A stretch of DNA of 64,000 nt from positions 1-64,000 of the forward strand of contig WLOQ01000003.1 in NCBI GenBank assembly GCA_009699245.1. The letters are read 5' to 3'. Positions 47,765-56,419 of this stretch are shown here, in pieces. The translations under genes were made by a program, and so were the position numbers. Position 1 is the stretch's first letter; the number at the start of each line of letters is the position of its first letter. Below the pieces are notes generated by a model. It did no database searches. It was not told the DNA's origin and saw only the letters and a list, made by a program, of their open reading frames with translations. Source of the stretch: Actinomycetota bacterium. GTDB taxonomy: Bacteria; Actinomycetota; Thermoleophilia; Solirubrobacterales; Solirubrobacteraceae.

Positions 47765-48864
47765 GCGCCGTGGATCGCCCCGCGCTCGCGGCGGCGGCGG
47801 CCGCAGCACACGGGATCGACCGACTCCTCGTCGCTGCCGGGCCGAACCTGCGCTGGCTGACCGGCTTCACCGGGTCCAACGGTCTCGCCGTGCTCGACGT
47901 GGCCGGGTCCGGCGGCGGGATCTTTCTCACGGACTTCCGCTACATGGAGCAGTCGGCGGCGCAGCTCTCCTCCGTCTGGGAGGTGCGCCAGTCGGCGCAG
48001 GAGCTGCTCGGCCCGGGGCTTGCGGATGTCTTCGCGCAGGCTCCCCAGGGCGCCCTGGCGCGTGTGGGCTTCGACGACGCGCAGGTGAGCGTCGCCGCCC
48101 ACCGCAGGATCGTCGAGGAGCTCCGCGGACGGGTCGAGCTCGTTCCCAGCGGCGGCATCATCGAGCGCCTGCGTGAGGTCAAGGAGCCGGCTGAGGTCGC
48201 GCGGGTACGCGCAGCCGCAGAGCTCGCCGACCACGCGCTGCTCGAGACCCTTGAGCGCGGGCTGCGCGGGCGCACGGAGCGCGAGGTCGCCACCGAGCTC
48301 GAGGTCGCGATGCTGCGGCTCGGCGCGGAGGGCGTCAGCTTCGCTCCGATCGTCGCTCACGGCGCCTATGGCGCCCTCCCGCATGCGGAGCCGCGCGACA
48401 TCGCGATCGCGGGCGGCACCCTCGTCACGATCGATTGGGGCTGCCGGCTCGACGGCTACTGCTCGGATGCGACGCGGACCTTCGCCGTTGGGGAGATCGG
48501 GGCCTTTGAGCGGTCGATCTACGGGCTGGTGCTCGAGGCGCAGGAGGCAGGGCTCGCGGCGGTGCGCCCCGGGCCGCTCGGGCGCGAGATCGACGCCGTC
48601 GCGCGCGAGGTGATCGAGCGTGCAGGCCATGGCGAGCACTTCGGGCATGGGCTCGGGCATGGCGTGGGGCTGGAGATCCACGAGGGGCCACGGCTCTCGC
48701 GGATGGGGGAGACGCCGCTCGCCCCGGGGATGCTCGTCACGGTCGAGCCGGGCGTCTATGTGCCGGGCGTCTGCGGCGTGCGGATCGAGGACCTCGTCTG
48801 CGTCACCGAGACGGGCCACGACGTGCTCAACGGCCTGCCCAAGGCCCTGCAGCAGGTCGACTGA
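47761..48864 (+). CDS. pepP: Xaa-Pro aminopeptidase (M24B)
   Basis: A 367-residue pita-bread-fold metallopeptidase that removes N-terminal residues preceding proline. An N-terminal creatinase-like domain (1-130) precedes the catalytic domain. The five metal ligands are Asp225 (TIDWG), Asp236 (CSDATRTF), His300 (GHGLGHGVG), Glu329 (VEPGVYV) and Glu343 (RIED). The GTG start overlaps aroQ. The aroQ-pepP-efp order is common in Gram-positive bacteria, with one extra gene inserted before efp here. Confidence 0.95.
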   Translation: MSAVDRPALAAAAAAAHGIDRLLVAAGPNLRWLTGFTGSNGLAVLDVAGSGGGIFLTDFRYMEQSAAQLSSVWEVRQSAQELLGPGLADVFAQAPQGALARVGFDDAQVSVAAHRRIVEELRGRVELVPSGGIIERLREVKEPAEVARVRAAAELADHALLETLERGLRGRTEREVATELEVAMLRLGAEGVSFAPIVAHGAYGALPHAEPRDIAIAGGTLVTIDWGCRLDGYCSDATRTFAVGEIGAFERSIYGLVLEAQEAGLAAVRPGPLGREIDAVAREVIERAGHGEHFGHGLGHGVGLEIHEGPRLSRMGETPLAPGMLVTVEPGVYVPGVCGVRIEDLVCVTETGHDVLNGLPKALQQVD

Positions 48865-48889
48865 TCCGGCACGGGGCGCGGTCCGCCTG

Positions 48890-48895
48890 TAGCCT
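48890..48895 (+). promoter_or_regulatory. Putative -10 box (TAGCCT)
   Basis: TAGCCT lies 33 bases before the ATG at 48929. Unlike most promoters here this gives a short leader, which contains a good ribosome site (GAGGAGAG). Confidence 0.4.
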
Positions 48896-48928
48896 GCGCA
48901 TCCGTCACCCCGAACGAGGAGAGCTTCA

Positions 48929-49321
48929 ATGTCCGGCGCCAATCAGGCACGCGAGACCATCCGAGCATTCTGGAACGTGATGTTCCAGGAGCGCGACCCG
49001 CAGCGTGCGCACGACGAGCTCCTCGGGGCGACCTACACGCAGCACAACCCTGACGTGCCGGACGGCAAGGAGGGCTTCATCACGCTCTTCCCGCAGATGC
49101 TCGCCGCCCTCCCGGACTTCTCGAGCGAGATCAAGCGCATCGTCGTCGAGGGTGACCACGCCGTGGTGCACCACCACTTCCGCATGACGGCCGACCCCGC
49201 TGATCTGGGGAGCGCCTGCGTCGACATCTTCCGGTTTGACACCGACGGGCGCATCGTCGAGCACTGGGACGTCATTCAGCCGGTGCCCGCCGAGGCGGCC
49301 AACGGCAACACGATGTTCTAG
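48929..49321 (+). CDS. SnoaL-like polyketide cyclase/NTF2-fold protein
   Basis: A 130-residue NTF2-like cone-fold protein of the SnoaL-like group. Characteristic features are the N-terminal helix with RAFWNVMFQERDP, the segment YTQHNPDVPDG, DHAVVHHHFRM, and the terminal strand FDTDGRIVEHWDVIQPVP. Related proteins include cyclases, aldol-condensation enzymes and proteins of unknown function found widely outside polyketide clusters. No polyketide genes are near. GAGGAGAG precedes the ATG. It is inserted between pepP and efp. Confidence 0.82.
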   Translation: MSGANQARETIRAFWNVMFQERDPQRAHDELLGATYTQHNPDVPDGKEGFITLFPQMLAALPDFSSEIKRIVVEGDHAVVHHHFRMTADPADLGSACVDIFRFDTDGRIVEHWDVIQPVPAEAANGNTMF

Positions 49322-49343
49322 GGAGGAGCCGTGCTTCGGCGAC

Positions 49344-49349
49344 TAGGCT
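49344..49349 (+). promoter_or_regulatory. Putative -10 box (TAGGCT) of efp
   Basis: TAGGCT ends 7 bases before the efp GTG. No Shine-Dalgarno intervenes, so a leaderless efp-nusB-xseB-ispA-dxs transcript is likely. Confidence 0.5.
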
Positions 49350-49356
49350 TAGACCC

Positions 49357-49917
49357 GTGATCAGCACGAACCAACTCAAGAACGGGAACCACATCGAAGT
49401 CGATGGGGTCATCTTCAAGGTCGTCGAATCGCAGCACGTGAAGCCCGGAAAGGGCGGCGCGTTCGTGCGCACGAAGCTGCGCCGCGCGACCGACGGCAAT
49501 GTGATCGACAAGACGTTCCGCGCCGGTGAGAAGTTCCGGTCCGTGCGCACCGAGGGCCGTCGGATGCAGTTCCTCTACGCCGACGGCACCGACGCGCACT
49601 TCATGGACGTCGAGAGCTTCGAGCAGTTCGCGATCCCTGAGGGCAAGGTCGCTGAGGAGCTGCGCTGGACGAAGCCCAACGATGAGGTCGACATGCTCTT
49701 CATGGACGGGGAGCCCGGTGGCATCCAGCTTCCGTCCTCGGTCGAGCTCGAGGTCACGCAGACCGAGCCGGGCCTGCGCGGCGACACGGCATCCGGCGGC
49801 GGCAACAAGCCCGCCACGCTGGAGACCGGGGCCACGATCCAGGTCCCGCTGTTCGTGAACATCGGCGATCGCGTCAAGGTCCAGACGGAGACCGGCGAGT
49901 ACATGTCGCGCGCCTAG
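49357..49917 (+). CDS. efp: Elongation factor P
   Basis: A 186-residue three-domain EF-P that rescues ribosomes stalled at polyproline. The tip loop PGKGGAF carries Lys32, the residue that is modified in some bacteria. The C-terminal OB domain ends with the usual GDRVKVQTETGEYMSRA. No EpmA/EpmB-type modification gene is visible nearby. nusB begins 25 bases downstream. The GTG start is close behind a TAGGCT box, so translation should begin at the 5' end of the message. Confidence 0.97.
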   Translation: MISTNQLKNGNHIEVDGVIFKVVESQHVKPGKGGAFVRTKLRRATDGNVIDKTFRAGEKFRSVRTEGRRMQFLYADGTDAHFMDVESFEQFAIPEGKVAEELRWTKPNDEVDMLFMDGEPGGIQLPSSVELEVTQTEPGLRGDTASGGGNKPATLETGATIQVPLFVNIGDRVKVQTETGEYMSRA

Positions 49918-49941
49918 CGCGACATCGCCGCGTCCCCCCGC

Positions 49942-50355
49942 ATGTCCCGCCGCAGCGACCAGCGTCGCGCCGCCGTCTTCGCCCTCTATCAGCACGAGGT
50001 CACCGGCCGTGAGCTGGGCGATCTCCTGGAGCGCGATGCATCGATGTTCACCCGCTCCCTGGCGTACGCCGTCGAGGATCGCCGTGGCGAACTCGATGCC
50101 GTGATCTCCGCGCACTCCAAGGGCTGGCCGATCCAGCGGATCGCGCCGCTCGAGCGCTCGATCATGCGCGTCGCGCTGCTCGAGATGCTCCATGCCGATG
50201 CCGCCCCGGGCGACACCCCGATCCCGCCCGAAGGCGCGATCGACGAGGCGGTCGAGACCGCCAAGATCTACTGTGGCGCCGACGCCCCCGGCTTCGTCAA
50301 CGGGATCCTCGCCGCTGCCCTCCGCCAGATCGGCGAGAATCCGCAGCAGCCATGA
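49942..50355 (+). CDS. nusB: Transcription antitermination factor NusB
   Basis: A 137-residue all-helical protein of normal NusB length. The Arg-rich N-terminus (RRSDQRRAAVFALYQHE) binds boxA RNA, and the family blocks IQRIAPLERSIMRVALLEM and IDEAVETAKIYCGADAPGFVNGIL are present. With NusE it supports rRNA transcription antitermination. Its TGA overlaps the ATG of xseB. Confidence 0.95.
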   Translation: MSRRSDQRRAAVFALYQHEVTGRELGDLLERDASMFTRSLAYAVEDRRGELDAVISAHSKGWPIQRIAPLERSIMRVALLEMLHADAAPGDTPIPPEGAIDEAVETAKIYCGADAPGFVNGILAAALRQIGENPQQP

Positions 50356-50564
50356 GCGACGCCGACATCACCGCCCTCGACGACCTCGTCCAGCGCCTGG
50401 AGCGCGCTGCCGAGCAGCTGCGCAGCGGAGACCTCTCCGCCGACGCCGCAGCGGGCCTCGTGGAGGATTGCGCCGCGCTCGCGGGGCAGGCGTCCGCCGA
50501 ACTTGAGCGCATGTCCCGCGCCAGCTCCGAGGTGTCACTCCCGGGGCAGGACACGCTCCTGTGA
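50352..50564 (+). CDS. xseB: Exodeoxyribonuclease VII small subunit-like protein
   Basis: A 70-residue helical protein. LDDLVQRLERAAEQLRSGDL matches the XseB pattern of a short helix, a length-conserved turn and a second long helix, and the position directly before the polyprenyl synthase gene is typical of xseB. The large subunit XseA is not in the window, so the assignment rests on size, pattern and context. Both ends overlap neighbours by 4 bases. Confidence 0.72.
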   Translation: MSDADITALDDLVQRLERAAEQLRSGDLSADAAAGLVEDCAALAGQASAELERMSRASSEVSLPGQDTLL

Positions 50565-51451
50565 GCGCCGGCGCACAGGGCGTCTACCCGGATCACCTGC
50601 GCGCCGACGTCGACGCCTACCTCGCGGGGCTGCGGTTCTCGCAGGAGCCGTCGACCGCGGGCCTCGATGAGGCCATGCGCTACTCGCTCCTGGCCGGCGG
50701 CAAGCGCATCCGCCCGGTGCTGGCGCTCGCCACCGCGCGCGCCATCGGGCGCGATGCCGCGGAGGTCATGCCGCTCGCCGCGGCGCTCGAGCTGATCCAC
50801 ACCTACTCGCTGATCCACGACGATCTCCCTGCGATGGACGACGACGACCTGCGTCGCGGCCGCCCGACGTGCCACGTCGCATTCGGGGAGGACGTGGCGA
50901 TCCTCGCGGGCGACGGCCTGTACGCCGAGGCGTTCCGGCTCGTCCTGAGCGAACAGCAGGGCGACCCGACGGGGATCCTGCGGGCGGTCCTCGAACTCGC
51001 CGACGCGACGGGCGTCAGCGGCATGGTGGGCGGGCAGTACATCGACGTCGCCGGGTCGGCGCCCGCAGGCGCGGCGGGACTGCGCCGGATCCACGAGCTG
51101 AAGACCGGGCGGCTCATCGGCGCCGCAGTCGAGTGCGTATGTCTTCTCGAGGGCATGACCGACACGCAGCTCACCCACTTCCGCACGTTCGCCCATGAGC
51201 TGGGCGTCCTCTTTCAGATCGTGGACGACATCCTCGACGTCATCGGCACGGACGCTGCGCTCGGCAAGCCGCAGGGGAGCGATGAGCGGCACGGCAAGCG
51301 CACGTACGTGACCGAGTTCGGGCTCGATGGCGCCCGGGATCTGGCGCTAGCCTCCCAGGAGCAGGCGCACCGTGCCCTCGCGGCCGCAGCGCCCGGCGGG
51401 GCGGCCGAGCTCGAGCAGATCACGGACTTCATCGCCACACGGCAGAGCTGA
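50561..51451 (+). CDS. ispA: Polyprenyl (farnesyl/geranylgeranyl) diphosphate synthase
   Basis: A 296-residue trans-prenyltransferase. The first Asp-rich motif DDLPAMDDDD with the insertion of two residues, the second motif DDILD, the GGKRIRP block and the Lys in ELKTGRLI are all present. The residues before the first motif (ELIHTYSLIH) suggest a C15 or C20 product; exact chain length cannot be assigned. It is coupled to xseB (GTGA) and lies 2 bases before dxs, the enzyme that starts the MEP pathway feeding it. Confidence 0.93.
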   Translation: MSAGAQGVYPDHLRADVDAYLAGLRFSQEPSTAGLDEAMRYSLLAGGKRIRPVLALATARAIGRDAAEVMPLAAALELIHTYSLIHDDLPAMDDDDLRRGRPTCHVAFGEDVAILAGDGLYAEAFRLVLSEQQGDPTGILRAVLELADATGVSGMVGGQYIDVAGSAPAGAAGLRRIHELKTGRLIGAAVECVCLLEGMTDTQLTHFRTFAHELGVLFQIVDDILDVIGTDAALGKPQGSDERHGKRTYVTEFGLDGARDLALASQEQAHRALAAAAPGGAAELEQITDFIATRQS

Positions 51452-51453
51452 CC

Positions 51454-53397
51454 ATGACGCGCATCCTCGATCGCATCGACCGTCCCCAGGACCTCCACGG
51501 ACTCACCGAGCCGGAGCTCGCGCAGGTCGCCCAAGAGGTGCGCGAGCACATCATCGACACGGTGGGGGAGATCGGCGGGCACTTCGGCGCCAACCTCGGC
51601 ACCTGCGAACTCGCCGTTGCGCTCCATTCGCTGCTCGACTCGCCGACCGACAAGATCCTCTGGGACGTCGGCCACCAGGCGTACCCGCACAAGGTCCTGA
51701 CCGGTCGCCGCGACGAGCTCGCCACGATCCGCAAGTACGGCGGCCTGACGCCGTTCTGCGCCATCGAGGAGAGCGAGCACGACATCATGGGGGCCGGGCA
51801 CGCCTCGACGTCGATCGGCTACGCCGTCGGCCTCAAGGAGGGGATGCGGCTCCAGGGCGATCTCGACGCCGGCAAGGTCGTCGCGGTCATCGGCGACGGC
51901 GCGATGACCGGCGGGGTCGCTTTCGAGGCGATCCATCAGGCCGGTGGCCTCGGCACGCCGATCGTCGTCGTCCTCAACGACAATGGGATGTCGATCTCCC
52001 CGAACGTCGGCGCGCTGTCCCGGTACTTCAACCGCGTGCGGCTCAACCCCAAGTTCTGGCACGCCCGCGAGGGCGTCGAGGACCGCCTGTCCCACCTTCC
52101 CGGCGGGATCGGCGCGCGCTTTGAGCGCCTCGGTCCCCAGCTGAAGGAGTCGATCAAGGCCTTCTGGGCTCCCGGCCTCTTCTGGGAGGAGCTCGACTGG
52201 GCGTACGTCGGCGTCGTCGACGGCCACGATGTCGTAGCGCTGCGCCAGGCGCTCGCCGAGGCGTTCGCCGCCGGCCGTCCCGTCGTCGTGCACATCGCCA
52301 CGGTCAAGGGCAAGGGGTTCGCCCCGGCCGAGGAAGGCGGTCTTGAGGGCATGGAGCGGTGGCACGCGGCCAAGCCCAAGTCGATCGCGGACGGCGAGCC
52401 CGTCCCCGCCGCGCCCATCGCTCCGGATGCCGCACCGAAGCCGCCGACCTACACGCAGGTCTTCGGCGACGCCCTCGTGCGCGAGATCCGCGCCGACCGT
52501 CGCGTCGTCGGCATCACGGCCGCGATGAACACCGGGACCGGCCTGGACATCGTCCAGAAGGCCGAGCCCGACCACTACTTCGATGTGGGGATCGCCGAGC
52601 AGCAGGCGGTGCTCTTCGCCGCCGGCCTCGCGCTCGAGGGCATCAAGCCGGTGCTCGGCATCTACTCGACCTTCCTGCAGCGCGCGTTCGACCAGATCGT
52701 CCACGACGTCGCGCTCCAACGGCTCGACGTCGTCTTCGCCATGGATCGCGCCGGCCTTGTCGGGGATGACGGGCCGACGCACCACGGCGTGTTCGACATC
52801 GCGTACCTGCGCCAGTTGCCGCATATGACGCTGATGGCCCCGCGCGACGAGGCGATGCTCCTCCACATGCTCCACACGGCGCTTGCGATCGACGGTCCCG
52901 TCGGGCTGCGCTACCCCCGCGGAGAGGGCGTCGGCGTCGCGCTGCCCGAGGTCCCTGAAGTCCTCGAGCCAGGCACCGGGGAGATCCTGCGTGAAGGCCG
53001 CGAGGTCGCCCTGCTCGGCTACGGCAGCGGCGTCGGCAAGGCACTCGAGGCCGCCGAGCTGCTCGCCGCCCAGGGGATCCAGGCCACCGTCGCCGACGCG
53101 CGCTTCGCCAAGCCGCTCGACGCCGCCCTGATCGCGCAGCTCTGCGGCGAGCACGATCTGCTCGTCACGGTCGAGGAGGGCATCCTCCAGGGCGGCTTCG
53201 GATCCGCCGTCCTTGAGCATTGCAGCGACCACGGAATTGCTACACCGCGCATCATGCGCGTCGGGCTCCCGGACCGCTTCGTCACGCATGGGGCGCCGGC
53301 GCTCCTGCATGAGGAGGTCGGATTCACGGGTACGGCGATCGCCGAGCGCATCAGCAGCGCGCTCGGCGTCACCGGTGAGCTGCGCGCAGGCGCCTAG
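51454..53397 (+). CDS. dxs: 1-deoxy-D-xylulose-5-phosphate synthase
   Basis: A 647-residue thiamin-diphosphate enzyme that begins the MEP isoprenoid pathway from pyruvate and glyceraldehyde 3-phosphate. The N-terminal catalytic His lies in GHQAYPHKVLTGR, the cofactor site is GDGAMTGGVAFEA with LNDNGMSIS, and the glutamate for cofactor activation is in GIAEQQAVLFAAG. Residues after 520 form the transketolase C-terminal domain. The TAG stop shares a CTAG with the stop of the convergent flavin enzyme gene. Confidence 0.97.
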   Translation: MTRILDRIDRPQDLHGLTEPELAQVAQEVREHIIDTVGEIGGHFGANLGTCELAVALHSLLDSPTDKILWDVGHQAYPHKVLTGRRDELATIRKYGGLTPFCAIEESEHDIMGAGHASTSIGYAVGLKEGMRLQGDLDAGKVVAVIGDGAMTGGVAFEAIHQAGGLGTPIVVVLNDNGMSISPNVGALSRYFNRVRLNPKFWHAREGVEDRLSHLPGGIGARFERLGPQLKESIKAFWAPGLFWEELDWAYVGVVDGHDVVALRQALAEAFAAGRPVVVHIATVKGKGFAPAEEGGLEGMERWHAAKPKSIADGEPVPAAPIAPDAAPKPPTYTQVFGDALVREIRADRRVVGITAAMNTGTGLDIVQKAEPDHYFDVGIAEQQAVLFAAGLALEGIKPVLGIYSTFLQRAFDQIVHDVALQRLDVVFAMDRAGLVGDDGPTHHGVFDIAYLRQLPHMTLMAPRDEAMLLHMLHTALAIDGPVGLRYPRGEGVGVALPEVPEVLEPGTGEILREGREVALLGYGSGVGKALEAAELLAAQGIQATVADARFAKPLDAALIAQLCGEHDLLVTVEEGILQGGFGSAVLEHCSDHGIATPRIMRVGLPDRFVTHGAPALLHEEVGFTGTAIAERISSALGVTGELRAGA

Positions 53398-54587
53398 TCG
53401 CCTGAGTCAGCGGCCTGCTGGGCGAGCTTGAGGATCTCCTCCGGCACGCCGTGGTCGTCGAGGTCTCCAGCAATGTCGAAGATGTCGGCGCGGGTGAAGG
53501 GGCGGATCTCGTCAAAGCGCCCGTCACGGATCTTGGTCACGAGCTCCGGATCCCCGATGCTCGCGCGGCCCACGGCGACGAGGTCGAACTGCCCGTCCTC
53601 GAAGAGGGGCAGCAGCTCCGCGACGCTCGACTCGATCGTCTGGAGCTCATCGCGATCGCTGTAGAGCGTCTGCATGAGGTCGACGTTCATGCCGACGCTG
53701 CCCACCGTCACGACCGGCAGGTCGGTGAACTCCTTGACCCAGCCGGAGAGCGTCCGCGTGGGATGGAGGTCGGGCCACTCGGGGTTGTGGAAGTACCGGG
53801 TGGACATGTGGAGCATGTCCGCGCCGCCTGCATCGAGTGCGCGAATGAGCGTCTCGAGCTCCTCGGGAGTGCGCGCGATCTTCGCGTCGTAGTCCCACTC
53901 CGCCCACTGAGAGACACGGCAGGAGATGATGAAGTCCGGCTTCACCGCGGCACGTACGGCCTGCAGCACACGCAGCGGGAACTTCAGGCGGTCCGCCATC
54001 CCGTCGCCGCCGAGGCCGTCGGTGCGGCGGTTCATCTCGTGCCAGAGGAACTGGTGGAGGAGGTACCCGTGGGCCATGTGGATCTCGACACCGTCGAGTC
54101 CGGCCTCCTGCGCGGCGACGGCACCCGCGACCCAGCCGGCGGTGAGGTCCTCAAGGTCCTGCTCAGTGATGGCGCGCCCGCGCGGCTCGCCGTTGAAGAT
54201 GCCGGAGGGGCTGATCGGCGCGATGTCCGGGTAGCGCCCCTGGCCGTCCATCCGCACGGCCCCGGGGTGCCAGAGCTGCAGGAGGAAGTGGCCGCCGGCG
54301 CCCTTGATGACCTCGCCGAGCCGCGCCCAACCGTCATAGGTGTCGGGGCGCATGTGCATCTCGCCGATGTCGACGTAGCCCGCGTCGTGATCGATGATCA
54401 CGCCCTCGCTGATGAGGAGCCCCATGCCGCCGTTCACGCGGTCGAGGTAGTACCCGATCGTCTGATCCGACATGCCGTCGTTCTCGGCCCAGCCGCGCTG
54501 CATCGCGGGCATGATGAAGCGGTTGGGAATCGTCGTCCCGTTGATGGTGAGCGGTGTGAAGAGCGGGGAGACGTCGATCGAGGGCAC
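53394..54587 (-). CDS. NADH:flavin oxidoreductase (Old Yellow Enzyme family)
   Basis: A 397-residue FMN TIM-barrel enzyme. Family features are LFTPLTINGTTIPNRFIM at the start, LLQLWHPGAV, EIHMAHGYLLHQFLWHEMNR with RTDGLGG, and AVGRASIGDPELV near the end. The usual OYE Tyr/His pair region is recognisable. It probably reduces activated double bonds or nitro compounds with NAD(P)H; the natural substrate is unknown. GGAAAGG precedes the GTG start at 8 bases. It is convergent with dxs and divergent from tlyA. Confidence 0.92.
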   Translation of the reverse strand: MPSIDVSPLFTPLTINGTTIPNRFIMPAMQRGWAENDGMSDQTIGYYLDRVNGGMGLLISEGVIIDHDAGYVDIGEMHMRPDTYDGWARLGEVIKGAGGHFLLQLWHPGAVRMDGQGRYPDIAPISPSGIFNGEPRGRAITEQDLEDLTAGWVAGAVAAQEAGLDGVEIHMAHGYLLHQFLWHEMNRRTDGLGGDGMADRLKFPLRVLQAVRAAVKPDFIISCRVSQWAEWDYDAKIARTPEELETLIRALDAGGADMLHMSTRYFHNPEWPDLHPTRTLSGWVKEFTDLPVVTVGSVGMNVDLMQTLYSDRDELQTIESSVAELLPLFEDGQFDLVAVGRASIGDPELVTKIRDGRFDEIRPFTRADIFDIAGDLDDHGVPEEILKLAQQAADSGD

Positions 54588-54692
54588 GCGAGAAACCTTT
54601 CCGAGGGCGGGAGCGGCCGGATGGCCGAAGACTCTTTCCTACCAGACCTCCGCGCCCGCGTCCACGCGCCACGGGCTCGGGGGCCCGGCGGC

Positions 54693-54698
54693 TACCGT
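54693..54698 (+). promoter_or_regulatory. Putative -10 box (TACCGT) of the tlyA operon
   Basis: TACCGT ends 10 bases before the tlyA GTG in a 121-base gap that otherwise shows no conserved element. No Shine-Dalgarno is visible. Confidence 0.45.
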
Positions 54699-54708
54699 TG
54701 CCCGTGCA

Positions 54709-55506
54709 GTGGCATCCAAAGTCCGACTCGACACGCTGCTGGCGCAGCGCGGCCTCTTTCCGTCACGGGCACGCGCCGCGGCGTCCGTGATGGCCGGTGA
54801 GATCCGCCTCGGAGCGGATGGCGCTCGGGCGAGCAAGGCCGGGCAGATGGTCGCCGAGGATGTCGAGATACAGGTCGACGGCGGCCCGGCCTTCGTTTCC
54901 CGCGGAGGCATCAAGCTGACGAACGCGCTCGACGCGCTCGGCCTTGAGGTCGCCGGTCGCAAGGTCCTCGACGTCGGCGCATCGACCGGCGGCTTCACCG
55001 ACTGCCTGCTCAAGCGCGGGGCCGAGCACGTCGTCGCGCTCGACGTGGCGTACGGCGAGCTCCACTGGTCGCTGCGCACCGACGAGCGCGTCACCGTGCT
55101 CGAGCGCTGCAACGCGCGATCCATCGATCCCGCCGTTCTGCCGTACCGTCCCGACCTCGTGGTCGCCGACGTCTCCTTCATCTCGCTCACCAAGGTCCTG
55201 CCGGCGGTGCTCGCCGCCTGCGCGCCGCGTCATGATGCCCTCGTGATGGTCAAGCCCCAGTTCGAGGTCGGGCGTGAGCGCCTTGGCAAGGGCGGTGTCG
55301 TGCGCGATGAGGCGCTGCGCCGCGAGACGGTCGCCGCCGTCGCCTCGACGCTGCGCACGCAGTGCGGCGCCGCCGTCATGGGCTTCGCGTCCTCAGGCCT
55401 GCCGGGTCCGAAGGGGAACGTCGAGACGTTCGTCCTCCTCGCCGAGGGCGGGCGTGACGGCGCGCTCGACGATCTCGAAGCGGGCCTCGTGGGAGTGCCG
55501 GCATGA
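54709..55506 (+). CDS. tlyA: rRNA 2'-O-methyltransferase / hemolysin-like TlyA
   Basis: A 265-residue protein with an N-terminal S4 RNA-binding domain (about 1-62) and an FtsJ-like methyltransferase domain. SAM is bound at LDVGASTGGFTDCLL. The catalytic Lys-Asp-Lys-Glu set is seen as Lys in RGGIKL, Asp in VADVSF, Lys in MVKPQFE and Glu in NVETF. In mycobacteria TlyA methylates C1409 of 16S and C1920 of 23S rRNA and its loss gives capreomycin resistance. The GTG is in frame directly before the S4 domain. The stop overlaps nadK (ATGA). Confidence 0.95.
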   Translation: MASKVRLDTLLAQRGLFPSRARAAASVMAGEIRLGADGARASKAGQMVAEDVEIQVDGGPAFVSRGGIKLTNALDALGLEVAGRKVLDVGASTGGFTDCLLKRGAEHVVALDVAYGELHWSLRTDERVTVLERCNARSIDPAVLPYRPDLVVADVSFISLTKVLPAVLAACAPRHDALVMVKPQFEVGRERLGKGGVVRDEALRRETVAAVASTLRTQCGAAVMGFASSGLPGPKGNVETFVLLAEGGRDGALDDLEAGLVGVPA

Positions 55507-56363
55507 GCGCCTCACGCAGCGTCGCCCTGTTCTCGCACGCGCGGCCGGGTGACACCGATGCGGCGATGCTCAGCCTCGTCGAGCTCGCCCGTGAGCGCGG
55601 CATGAACATCGTCGTCGACCCCGACGAGACCGCCAAGCATCCGGCCCTCGCCGGCATACCGGGTGTCGTCCTCGACGACGGCACCGTCGGCGACATCGCC
55701 GTCGCTGTGGCGATCGGTGGGGACGGAACCATCCTGCGTGCCCTGCGCCGCTTCGCCGGCACGGGCGTGCCGGTCTTCGGCGTGAATTACGGCGAGGTCG
55801 GCTTCCTCGCCACGGTCGATCCCGAAGAGGCGCCTGAGGCGTTCGAGCGCGCCCTCTCCGGGGACTTCGAGACGCTCACGCTCTCCGCCATCGAGACGGA
55901 GCTCGGAGGCCGCGTGCTGACCGCCATCAACGACATCGCGATCACCCGGCGCCCGGGCGATCGCGTCGCCGACCTGTCCTATGCGGTCGACGGCCAGGAG
56001 GTTGGACGCGTGCGCTGCGACGGCGTCGTCATCGCCACGCCGGCCGGATCGACGGGCTACAACCTCGCCAATCGCGGCCCAGTCCTCGCCTGGGGTGTCG
56101 AAGGCTTCGTCGTGTCCTTCATCGCCCCGCACTCCCTCACGGCGCGGGCGCTCGTCGTCGCCCCCGATGATGTGCTGACCGTGCGCAATTTCTCCGAGAG
56201 CCCCGTCGATCTCTCGATCGATGGACGCCCGTCCGGGGAGATCGCCCCCGGCGAGTCGATCGCTGCGACCTTCCGGCGTGAGGCGTCGGACCTCGCGCTG
56301 CTCCCGGGCTGGAGCTTCTACACGCGTCTGCGCCAGAAGTTCGGCCGACTCGCGTCCTCTTAG
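55503..56363 (+). CDS. nadK: NAD kinase
   Basis: A 286-residue NAD kinase making NADP. The signature GGDGT is in AIGGDGTILRAL, with the following NYGEVGFLA, the conserved NDIAI and the glycine-rich TPAGSTGYNLANRGP. The length is typical. It overlaps tlyA by 4 bases and is followed after 56 bases by recN, as in mycobacteria. Confidence 0.96.
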   Translation: MSASRSVALFSHARPGDTDAAMLSLVELARERGMNIVVDPDETAKHPALAGIPGVVLDDGTVGDIAVAVAIGGDGTILRALRRFAGTGVPVFGVNYGEVGFLATVDPEEAPEAFERALSGDFETLTLSAIETELGGRVLTAINDIAITRRPGDRVADLSYAVDGQEVGRVRCDGVVIATPAGSTGYNLANRGPVLAWGVEGFVVSFIAPHSLTARALVVAPDDVLTVRNFSESPVDLSIDGRPSGEIAPGESIAATFRREASDLALLPGWSFYTRLRQKFGRLASS

Positions 56364-56419
56364 ACGCGGTCCAGCACCCCAGGGGGCGATCCGTCGGCGC
56401 GCGCTGGTTCACTCGACGA

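Noticed and set aside
48929-49321. Polyketide biosynthesis cluster around the SnoaL-like gene
   Set aside because: The neighbours are pepP and efp, no ketosynthase or acyl carrier genes are present, and SnoaL-like folds are widespread outside polyketide pathways.
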